Of a DNA stretch of 64,000 nt, positions 50,830 through 61,943 are shown piece after piece. Under the pieces are notes generated by a model, which saw only the letters and a list, made by a program, of their open reading frames with translations, searched no databases and was not told the DNA's origin. A program made the translations under genes and the position numbers. Location of the stretch: positions 620,001 to 684,000 of the forward strand of contig NW_027096035.1 of the NCBI RefSeq assembly GCF_040115645.1. Direction: 5' to 3'. The stretch is from Euwallacea fornicatus (lineage: Eukaryota > Arthropoda > Insecta > Coleoptera > Curculionidae). How positions within the stretch are numbered: the first letter of the stretch is position 1; every line of letters begins with the position of its first letter.

Positions 50830-51560
50830 GAGCTGATTAATTTGACACTTTGTTTAAGAAATTTGGTCCACAATTCCCGAAGTTATCGAGCTTCAAAATT
50901 TGAAAAGTCACAAAAGTTGTGTGTTTGAGCAATTAAAGTACTTTTTTTCTTGGAAATTCAACAAGATGCAATCATGATGTGTTGTGAAATCTTAAAGATC
51001 TCGTCGAGCTGATTAATTTGACACTTTGTTTAAGAAATTTGGTCGACAATTCCCGAAGTTATCGAGCTTCAAAATTTGAAAAGTCACAAAAGTTGTGTGT
51101 TTGAGCAATTAAAGTACTATTTTTCTTGGAAATGCAACAAGATGCAATCATGATGTGTTGTGAAATCTTAAAGATCTCGTCGAGCTGATTAATTTGACAC
51201 TTTGTTTAAGAAATTTGGTCGACAATTCCCGAAGTTATCGAGCTTCAAAATTTGAAAAGTCACAAAAGTTATGTGTTTGAGCACTTAAAGTACTATTTTT
51301 CTTGGATATCCAACAAGATGCAATAATGAATTGTTGTGAGATCCTAAAAATCTCGTCGAGCTGATTAATTTGACACTTTGTTTAACAATCTTTGTCGACA
51401 ATTCTCGAAGTTGTCGAGCTTCAAAATTTGAAAAGACACAAAAGTTCTGTGTTTGAGCACTTAAAGTACTATTTTTCATGGAAATTCAACAAGATGCAAT
51501 CATGATGTGTTGTGAAATCTTAAAGATCTCGTCGAGCTGATTAATTTGACACTTTGTTTA
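50830..51560 (+). repeat. Segment related to 30420-30965, 20.6 kb away
   Basis: Shares with the earlier segment a tacttttttt copy (30524 and 50940), a D monomer with gttatgtg (30623 and 51215), and a following monomer with ctcgaagttgtcgag and gttctg. One extra gcaatt/gaaatgc monomer is inserted here, so the offset rises from 116 to 117 monomers across the segment. Confidence 0.82.
51215..51390 (+). repeat. D monomer 19
   Basis: Gac-start, gttatgtg, cactttg D copy; the distant twin of D 10, 117 monomers away. Confidence 0.9.
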
Positions 51561-52022
51561 AGAAATTTGGTCCTCATTTGCCGAAGTTATCGAGCTTCAA
51601 AATTTGAAAAGTCACAAAAGTTGTGTGTTTGAGCACTTAAAGTACTATTTTTCTTGGAAATTCAACAAGATGCAATCATGATGTGTTGTGACATCTTAAA
51701 GATCTCGTGGAGCTGATTAATTTGACACTTTGTTTAAGAAATTTGGTCGACAATTCCCGAAGTATCGAGCTTCAAAATTTGAAAAGTCACAAAAGTTGTG
51801 TGTTTGAGCAATTAAAGTACTATTTTTCTTGGAAATGCAACAAGATGCAATCATGATGTGTTGTGAAATCTTAAAGATCTCGTCGAGCTGATTAATTTGA
51901 CACTTTGTTTAAGAAATTTGGTCGACAATTCCCGAAGTTATCGAGCTTCAAAATTTGAAAAGTCACAAAAGTTGTGTGTTTGAGCACTTAAAGTACTATT
52001 TTTCTTGGAAATTCGACAAGAT

Positions 52023-53273
52023 GCAATCATGATGTGTTGTGACATCTTAAAGATCTCGTGGAGCTGATTAATTTGACACTTTGTTTAACAAATTTGGTCC
52101 ACAATTCCCGAAGTTATCGAGCTTCAAAATTTGAAAAGTCACAAAAGTTGTGTGTTTGAGCACTTAAAGTACTATTTTTCTTGGAAATTCCACAAGATGC
52201 AATCATGATGTGTTGTGAAATCTTAAAGATCTCGTGGAGCTGATTAATTTGACACTTTGTTTAAGAAATTTGGTCCTCATTTGCCGAAGTTATCGAGCTT
52301 CAAAATTTGAAAAGTCACAAAAGTTGTGTGTTTGAGCACTTAAAGTACTATTTTTCTTGGAAATTCCACAAGATGCAATCATGATGTGTTGTGAAATCTT
52401 AAAGATCTCGTGGAGCTGATTAATTTGACACTTTGTTTAACAAATTTGGTCCTCATTTGCCGAAGTTATCGAGCTTCAAAATTTGAAAAGTCACAAAAGT
52501 TGTGTGTTTGAGCAATTAAAGTACTATTTTTCTTGGAAATTCGACAAGATGCAATCATGATGTGTTGTGAAATCTTAAAGATCTCGTCGAGCTGATTAAT
52601 TTGACACTTTGTTTAAGAAATTTGGTCGACAATTCCCGAAGTTATCGAGCTTCAAAGTTTGAAAAGTCACAAAAGTTATGTGTTTGAGCACTTAAAGTAC
52701 TGTTTTTCTTGGAAATCCAACAAGATGCAATCATGATGTGTTGTGACATCTTAAAGATCTCGTGGAGCTGATTACTTTGACACTTTGTTTAACAAATTTG
52801 GTCCTCATTTGCCGAAGTTATCGAGCTTCAAAATTTGAAAAGTCACAAAAGTTGTGTGTTTGAGCACTTAAAGTACTATTTTTCTTGGAAATTCCACAAG
52901 ATGCAATCATGATGTGTTGTGAAATCTTAAAGATCTCGTCGAGCTGATTAATTTGACACTTTGTTTAAGAAATTTGGTCCTCATTTGCCGAAGTTATCGA
53001 GCTTCAAAATTTGAAAAGTCACAAAAGTTGTGTGTTTGAGCACTTAAAGTACTATTTTTCTTGGAAATTCCACAAGATGCAATCATGATGTGTTGTGAAA
53101 TCTTAAAGATCTCGTCGAGCTGATTAATTTGACACTTTGTTTAAGAAATTTGGTCGACAATTCCCGAAGTTATCTAGCTTCAAAATTTGAAAAGTCACAA
53201 AAGTTGTGTGTTTGAGCACTTAAAGTACTATTTTTCTTGGAAATTCCACAAGATGCAATCATGATGTGTTGTG
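52023..53273 (+). repeat. Copy of the 34600-35850 block
   Basis: Second occurrence of the seven-monomer order described at 34600. It then joins gtggatctg and tccagc monomers typical of domain IV, so the junction near 53290 is a switch between two block types. Confidence 0.8.
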
Positions 53274-53853
53274 AAATCTTAAAGATCTCGTGGATCTGAT
53301 TAATTTGACACTTTGTTTAACAAATTTGGTCCTCATTTGCCGAAGTTATCCAGCTTCAAAATTTGAAAAGTCACAAAAGTTGTGTGTTTGAGCAATTAAA
53401 GTACTATTTTTCTTGGAAATTCGACAAGATGCAATCATGATGTGTTGTGAAATCTTAAAGATCTCGTCGAGCTGATTAATTTGACACTTTGTTTAAGAAA
53501 TTTGGTCGACAATTCCCGAAGTTATCGAGCTTCAAAGTTTGAAAAGTCACAAAAGTTATGTGTTTGAGCACTTAAAGTACTGTTTTTCTTGGAAATCCAA
53601 CAAGATGCAATCATGATGTGTTGTGACATCTTAAAGATCTCGTGGAGCTGATTAATTTGACACTTTGTTTAACAAATTTGGTCCTCATTTGCCGAAGTTA
53701 TCGAGCTTCAAAATTTGAAAAGTCACAAAAGTTGTGTGTTTGAGCACTTAAAGTACTATTTTTCTTGGAAATTCCACAAGATGCAATCATGATGTGTTGT
53801 GAAATCTTAAAGATCTCGTCGAGCTGATTAATTTGACACTTTGTTTAAGAAAT

Positions 53854-54029
53854 TTGGTCCACAATTCCCGAAGTTATCGAGCTTCAAAATTTGAAAAGTC
53901 ACAAAAGTTGTGTGTTTGAGCACTTAAAGTACTATTTTTCTTGGATATCCAACAAGATGCAATAATGAATTGTTGTGAGATCCTAAAAATCTCGTCGAGC
54001 TGATTAATTTGACACTATGTTTAACAATC
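53854..54029 (+). repeat. D monomer 20
   Basis: Cac-start, cactatg D copy, 15 monomers minus one base after D 19; flanks match D 18. Confidence 0.9.
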
Positions 54030-57016
54030 TTTGTCGACAATTCCCGAAGTTATCGAGCTTCAAAATTTGAAAAGACACAAAAGTTGTGTGTTTGAGCACT
54101 TAAAGTACTATTTTTCATGGAAATTCAACAAGATGCTATCATGATGTGTTGTGACATCTTGAAGATCTCGTCGAGCTTATTAATTTGACACTTTGTTTAA
54201 CAAATTTGGTCCTCATTTGCCGAAGTTATCGAGCTTCAAAATTTGAAAAGTCACAAAAGTTGTGTGTTTGAGCACTTAAAGTACTATTTTTCTTGGAAAT
54301 TCAACAAGATGCAATCATGATGTGTTGTGACATCTTAAAGATCTCGTGGAGCTGATTAATTTGACACTTTGTTTAAGAAATTTGGTCCTCATTTGCCGAA
54401 GTTATCGAGCTTCAAAATTTTAAAAGTCACAAAAGTTGTGTGTTTGAGCACTTAAAGTACTATTTTTCTTGGAAATTCCACAAGATGCAATCATGATGTG
54501 TTGTGAAATCTTAAAGATCTCGTGGAGCTGATTAATTTGACACTTTGTTTAACAAATTTGGTCCTCATTTGCCGAAGTTATCGAGCTTCAAAATTTGAAA
54601 AGTCACAAAAGTTGTGTGTTTGAGCACTTAAAGTACTATTTTTCTTGGAAATTCAACAAGATGCAATCATGATGTGTTGTGAAATCTTAAAGATCTCGTC
54701 GAGCTGATTAATTTGACACTTTGTTTAAGAAATTTGGTCGACAATTCCCGAAGTTATCGAGCTTCAAAGTTTGAAAAGTCACAAAAGTTATGTGTTTGAG
54801 CACTTAAAGTACTGTTTTTCTTGGAAATCCAACAAGATGCAATCATGATATGTTGTGACATCTTAAAGATCTCGTGGAGCTGATTAATTTGACACTTTGT
54901 TTAAGAAATTTGGTCCACAATTCCCGAAGTTATCGAGCTTCAAAATTTGAAAAGTCACAAAAGTTGTGTGTTTGAGCACTTAAAGTACTATTTTTCTTGG
55001 AAATTCAACAAGATGCAATCATGATGTGATGTGAAATCTTAAAGATCTCGTGGAGCTGATTAATTTGATACTTTGTTTAACAAATTTGGTCCTCATTTGC
55101 CGAAGTTATCGAGCTTCAAAATTTGAAAAGTCACAAAAGTTGTGTGTTTGAGCACTTAAAGTACTATTTTTCTTGGAAATTCCACAAGATGCAATCATGA
55201 TGTGTTGTGAAATCTTAAAGATCTCGTCGAGCTGATTAATTTGACACTTTGTTTAAGAAATTTGGTCGACAATTCCCGAAGTTATCGAGCTTCAAAATTT
55301 GAAAAGTCACAAAAGTTGTTTGTTTGAGCACTTAAAGTACTATTTTTCTTGGAAATTCGACAAGATGCAATCATGATGTGTTGTGACATCTTAAAGATCT
55401 CGTGGAGCTGATTAATTTGACATTTTGTTTAAGAAATTTGGTCGACAATTCCCGAAGTTATCGAGCTTCAAAATTTGAAAAGTCACAAAAGTTGTGTGTT
55501 TGAGCACTTAAAGTACTATTTTTCTTGGAAATTCGACAAGATGCAATCATGATGTGTTGTGACATCTTAAAGATCTCGTGGAGCTGATTAATTTGACACT
55601 TTGTTTAAGAAATTTGGTCGACAATTCCCGAAGTTATCGAGCTTCAAAATTTGAAAAGTCACAAAAGTTGTGTGTTTGAGCACTTAAAGTACTATTTTTC
55701 TTGGAAATTCGACAAGATGCAATCATGATGTGTTGTGAAATCTTAAAGATCTCGTCGAGCTGATTAATTTGACACTTTGTTTAAGAAATTTGGTCCACAA
55801 TTCCCGAAGTTATCGAGCTTCAAAATTTGAAAAGTCACAAAAGTTGTGTGTTTGAGCACTTAAAGTACTATTTTTCTTGGAAATTCGACAAGATGCAATC
55901 ATGATGTGTTGTGAAATCTTAAAGATCTCGTCGAGCTGATTAATTTGACACTATGTTTAACAATCTTTGTCGACAATTCCCGAAGTTATCGAGCTTCAAA
56001 ATTTGAAAAGTCACATAAGTTCTGTGTTTGAGCACTTAAAGTACTATTTTTCTTGGAAATTCAACAAGATGCAATCATGATGTGTTGTGACATCTTAAAG
56101 ATCTCGTGGAGCTGATTAATTTGACACTATGTTTAACAATCTTTGTCGACAATTCCCGAAGTTATCGAGCTTCAAAATTTGAAAAGTCACATAAGTTCTG
56201 TGTTTGAGCACTTAAAGTACTATTTTTCTTGGAAATTCAACAAGATGCAATCATGATGTGTTGTGAAATCTTAAAGATCTCGTCGAGCTGATTAATTTGA
56301 CACTTTGTTTAAGAAATTTGGTCCACAATTCCCGAAGTTATCGAGCTTCAAAATTTGAAAAGTCACAAAAGTTGTGTGTTTGAGCACTTAAAGTACTATT
56401 TTTCTTGGAAATTCCACAAGATGCAATCATGATGTGTTGTGAAATCTTAAAGATCTCGTCGAGCTGATTAATTTGACACTTTGTTTAAGAAATTTAGTCC
56501 TCATTTGCCGAAGTTATCGAGCTTCAAAATTTGAAAAGTCACAAAAGTTGTGTGTTTGAGCACTTAAAGTACTATTTTTCTTGGAAATTCCACAAGATGC
56601 AATCATGATGTGTTGTGAAATCTTAAAGATCTCGTCGAGCTGATTAATTTGACACTATGTTTAACAATCTTTGTCGACAATTCCCGAAGTTATCGAGCTT
56701 CAAAATTTGAAAAGTCACATAAGTTCTGTGTTTGAGCACTTAAAGTACTATTTTTCTTGGAAATTCAACAAGATGCAATCATGATGTGTTGTGACATCTT
56801 AAAGATCTCGTGGAGCTGATTAATTTGACACTTTGTTTAACAAATTTGGTCCACAATTCCCGAAGTTATCGAGCTTCAAAATTTGAAAAGTCACAAAAGT
56901 TGTGTGTTTGAGCAATTAAAGTACTATTTTTCTTTGAAATGCAACAAGATGCAATCATGATGTGTTGTGAAATCTTAAAGATCTCGTCGAGCTGATTAAT
57001 TTGACACTTTGTTTAA

Positions 57017-59073
57017 GAAATTTGGTCCACAATTCCCGAAGTTATCGAGCTTCAAAATTTGAAAAGTCACAAAAGTTGTGTGTTTGAGCACTTAAAGTAC
57101 TATTTTTCTTGGAAATTCCACAAGATGCAATCATGATGTGTTGTGAAATCTTAAAGATCTCGTCGAGCTGATTAATTTGACACTTTGTTTAAGAAATTTA
57201 GTCCTCATTTGCCGAAGTTATCGAGCTTCAAAATTTGAAAAGTCACAAAAGTTGTGTGTTTGAGCACTTAAAGTACTATTTTTCTTGGAAATTCCACAAG
57301 ATGCAATCATGATGTGTTGTGAAATCTTAAAGATCTCGTCGAGCTGATTAATTTGACACTTTGTTTAAGAAATTTGGTCGACAATTCCCGAAGTTATCTA
57401 GCTTCAAAATTTGAAAAGTCACAAAAGTTGTGTGTTTGAGCACTTAAAGTACTATTTTTCTTGGAAATTCCACAAGATGCAATCATGATGTGTTGTGAAA
57501 TCTTAAAGATCTCGTGGAGCTGATTAATTTGACACTTTGTTTAACAAATTTGGTCCTCATTTGCCGAAGTTATCGAGCTTCAAAATTTGAAAAGTCACAA
57601 AAGTTGTGTGTTTGAGCAATTAAAGTACTATTTTTCTTGGAAATTCCACAAGATGCAATCATGATGTGTTGTGAAATCTTAAAGATCTCGTCGAGCTGAT
57701 TAATTTGACACTTTGTTTAAGAAATTTGGTCGACAATTCCCGAAGTTATCGAGCTTCAAAGTTTGAAAAGTCACAAAAGTTATGTGTTTGAGCACTTAAA
57801 GTACTGGTTTTCTTGGAAATCCAACAAGATGCAATCATGATGTGTTGTGACATCTTAAAGATCTCGTGGAGCTGATTAATTTGACACTTTGTTTAACAAA
57901 TTTGGTCCTCATTTGCCGAAGTTATCGAGCTTCAAAATTTGAAAAGTCACAAAAGTTGTGTGTTTGAGCACTTAAAGTACTATTTTTCTTGGAAATTCCA
58001 CAAGATGCAATCATGATGTGTTGTGAAATCTTAAAGATCTCGTCGAGCTGATTAATTTGACACTTTGTTTAAGAAATTTGGTCCTCATTTGCCGAAGTTA
58101 TCGAGCTTCAAAATTTGAAAAGTCACAAAAGTTGTGTGTTTGAGCACTTAAAGTACTATTTTTCTTGGAAATTCCACAAGATGCAATCATGATGTGTTGT
58201 GAAATCTTAAAGATCTCGTCGAGCTGATTAATTTGACACTTTGTTTAAGAAATTTGGTCGACAATTCCCGAAGTTATCTAGCTTCAAAATTTGAAAAGTC
58301 ACAAAAGTTGTGTGTTTGAGCACTTAAAGTACTATTTTTCTTGGAAATTCCACAAGATGCAATCATGATGTGTTGTGAAATCTTAAAGATCTCGTGGATC
58401 TGATTAATTTGACACTTTGTTTAACAAATTTGGTCCTCATTTGCCGAAGTTATCGAGCTTCAAAATTTGAAAAGTCACAAAAGTTGTGTGTTTGAGCAAT
58501 TAAAGTACTATTTTTCTTGGAAATTCGACAAGATGCAATCATGATGTGTTGTGAAATCTTAAAGATCTCGTCGAGCTGATTAATTTGACACTTTGTTTAA
58601 GAAATTTGGTCGACAATTCCCGAAGTTATCGAGCTTCAAAGTTTGAAAAGTCACAAAAGTTATGTGTTTGAGCACTTAAAGTACTGTTTTTCTTGGAAAT
58701 CCAACAAGATGCAATCATGATGTGTTGTGACATCTTAAAGATCTCGTGGAGCTGATTAATTTGACACTTTGTTTAACAAATTTGGTCCTCATTTGCCGAA
58801 GTTATCGAGCTTCAAAATTTGAAAAGTCACAAAAGTTGTGTGTTTGAGCACTTAAAGTACTATTTTTCTTGGAAATTCCACAAGATGCAATCATGATGTG
58901 TTGTGAAATCTTAAAGATCTCGTCGAGCTGATTAATTTGACACTTTGTTTAAGAAATTTGGTCCACAATTCCCGAAGTTATCGAGCTTCAAAATTTGAAA
59001 AGTCACAAAAGTTGTGTGTTTGAGCACTTAAAGTACTATTTTTCTTGGATATCCAACAAGATGCAATAATGAA
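57017..59073 (+). repeat. At least 2.06-kb duplicated block, copy 1
   Basis: Matches 61944-64000 at an offset of 4927 bases (28 monomers minus one). Shared marks include aaatttagtcc (57195 and 62122), actggtttt (57804 and 62731), tctagc, gtggatctg and D. I saw no difference. The left limit is aagaaattt near 57012 against aacaaattt near 61939. Confidence 0.87.
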
Positions 59074-59133
59074 TTGTTGTGAGATCCTAAAAATCTCGTC
59101 GAGCTGATTAATTTGACACTATGTTTAACAATC
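58958..59133 (+). repeat. D monomer 21
   Basis: Twenty-nine monomers after D 20 with the same left and right flanks. Confidence 0.9.
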
Positions 59134-61943
59134 TTTGTCGACAATTCCCGAAGTTATCGAGCTTCAAAATTTGAAAAGACACAAAAGTTGTGTGTTTGAG
59201 CACTTAAAGTACTATTTTTCATGGAAATTCAACAAGATGCTATCATGATGTGTTGTGACATCTTGAAGATCTCGTCGAGCTTATTAATTTGACACTTTGT
59301 TTAACAAATTTGGTCCTCATTTGCCGAAGTTATCGAGCTTCAAAATTTGAAAAGTCACAAAAGTTGTGTGTTTGAGCACTTAAAGTACTATTTTTCTTGG
59401 AAATTCAACAAGATGCAATCATGATGTGTTGTGACATCTTAAAGATCTCGTGGAGCTGATTAATTTGACACTTTGTTTAAGAAATTTGGTCCTCATTTGC
59501 CGAAGTTATCGAGCTTCAAAATTTTAAAAGTCACAAAAGTTGTGTGTTTGAGCACTTAAAGTACTATTTTTCTTGGAAATTCCGCAAGATGCAATCATGA
59601 TGTGTTGTGAAATCTTAAAGATCTCGTCGAGCTGATTAATTTGACACTTTGTTTAAGAAATTTGGTCCTCATTTGCCGAAGTTATCGAGCTTCAAAATTT
59701 TAAAAGTCACAAAAGTTGTGTGTTTGAGCACTTAAAGTACTATTTTTCTTGGAAATTCCACAAGATGCAATCATGATGTGTTGTGACATCTTAAAGATCT
59801 CGTCGAGCTGATTAATTTGACACTTTGTTTAAGAAATTTGGTCGACAATTCCCGAAGTTATCTAGCTTCAAAATTTGAAAAGTCACAAAAGTTGTGTGTT
59901 TGAGCACTTAAAGTACTATTTTTCTTGGAAATTCCACAAGATGCAATCATGATGTGTTGTGAAATCTTAAAGATCTCGTGGAGCTGATTAATTTGATACT
60001 TTGTTTAACAAATTTGGTCCTCATTTGCCGAAGTTATCGAGCTTCAAAATTTGAAAAGTCACAAAAGTTGTGTGTTTGAGCACTTAAAGTACTATTTTTC
60101 TTGGAAATTCCACAAGATGCAATCATGATGTGTTGTGAAATCTTAAAGATCTCGTCGAGCTGATTAATTTGACACTTTGTTTAAGAAATTTGGTCGACAA
60201 TTCCCGAAGTTATCGAGCTTCAAAATTTGAAAAGTCACAAAAGTTGTGTGTTTGAGCACTTAAAGTACTATTTTTCTTGGAAATTCGACAAGATGCAATC
60301 ATGATGTGTTGTGACATCTTAAAGATCTCGTGGAGCTGATTAATTTGACACTTTGTTTAAGAAATTTGGTCGACAATTCCCGAAGTTATCTAGCTTCAAA
60401 ATTTGAAAAGTCACAAAAGTTGTGTGTTTGAGCACTTAAAGTACTATTTTTCTTGGAAATTCAACAAGATGCAATCATGATGTGTTGTGAAATCTTAAAG
60501 ATCTCATGGAGCTGATTAATTTGACACTTTGTTTAACAATCTTGGTCGACAATTCCCGAAGTTATCGAGCTTCAAAATTTGAAAAGACACAAAAGTTGTG
60601 TGTTTGAGCAATTAAAGTACTATTTTTCTTGGAAATTCAACAAGATGCAATCATGATGTGTTGTGACATCTTAAAGATCTCGTGGAGCTGATTAATTTGA
60701 CACTTTGTTTAACAAATTTGGTCCACAATTCCCGAAGTTATCGAGCTTCAAAATTTGAAAAGTCACAAAAGTTGTGTGTTTGAGCACTTAAAGTACTATT
60801 TTTCTTGGAAATTCCACAAGATGCAATCATGATGTGTTGTGAAATCTTAAAGATCTCGTGGAGCTGATTAATTTGACACTTTGTTTAAGAAATTTGGTCC
60901 TCATTTGCCGAAGTTATCGAGCTTCAAAGTTTGAAAAGTCACAAAAGTTATGTGTTTGAGCACTTAAAGTACTGTTTTTCTTGGAAATCCAACAAGATGC
61001 AATCATGATGTGTTGTGACATCTTAAAGATCTCGTGGAGCTGATTAATTTGACACTTTGTTTAACAAATTTGGTCCTCATTTGCCGAAGTTATCGAGCTT
61101 CAAAATTTGAAAAGTCACAAAAGTTGTGTGTTTGAGCACTTAAAGTACTATTTTTCTTGGAAATTCGACAAGATGCAATCATGATGTGTTGTGAAATCTT
61201 AAAGATCTCGTGGAGCTGATTAATTTGACACTTTGTTTAAGAAATTTGGTCCACAATTCCCGAAGTTATCGAGCTTCAAAATTTGAAAAGTCACAAAAGT
61301 TGTGTGTTTGAGCACTTAAAGTACTATTTTTCTTGGAAATTCCACAAGATGCAATCATGATGTGTTGTGAAATCTTAAAGATCTCGTGGAGCTGATTAAT
61401 TTGACACTTTGTTTAAGAAATTTGGTCCTCATTTGCCGAAGTTATCGAGCTTCAAAGTTTGAAAAGTCACAAAAGTTATGTGTTTGAGCACTTAAAGTAC
61501 TGTTTTTCTTGGAAATCCAACAAGATGCAATCATGATGTGTTGTGACATCTTAAAGATCTCGTGGAGCTGATTAATTTGACACTTTGTTTAAGAAATTTG
61601 GTCGACAATTCCCGAAGTATCGAGCTTCAAAATTTGAAAAGTCACAAAAGTTGTGTGTTTGAGCAATTAAAGTACTATTTTTCTTGGAAATGCAACAAGA
61701 TGCAATCATGATGTGTTGTGAAATCTTAAAGATCTCGTCGAGCTGATTAATTTGACACTTTGTTTAAGAAATTTGGTCCACAATTCCCGAAGTTATCGAG
61801 CTTCAAAATTTGAAAAGTCACAAAAGTTGTGTGTTTGAGCAATTAAAGTACTATTTTTCTTGGAAATGCAACAAGATGCAATCATGATGTGTTGTGACAT
61901 CTTAAAGATCTCGTGGAGCTGATTAATTTGACACTTTGTTTAA

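Larger units (their letters stand above)
25010..61625 (+). repeat. Five dispersed copies of a one-base deletion (agtatcg)
   Basis: The usual cgaagttatcgag reads cgaagtatcgag near 25014, 29941, 30293, 51764 and 61618. Each shortens its monomer to 175 bp. Every copy sits in a ggtcgacaattcccg monomer with gcaatt and gaaatgcaac, so the five appear to descend from one mutation that spread over 36 kb. The feature spans first to last copy; intervening monomers are normal. Confidence 0.87.

Noticed and set aside
30693..51479. Two identical 64-codon minus-strand frames (30693-30887 and 51285-51479), opening with MKNSTL
   Set aside because: Both are the D monomer plus its ctcgaagttgtcgag neighbour, a repeated block. 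They are accidental open frames in satellite DNA.
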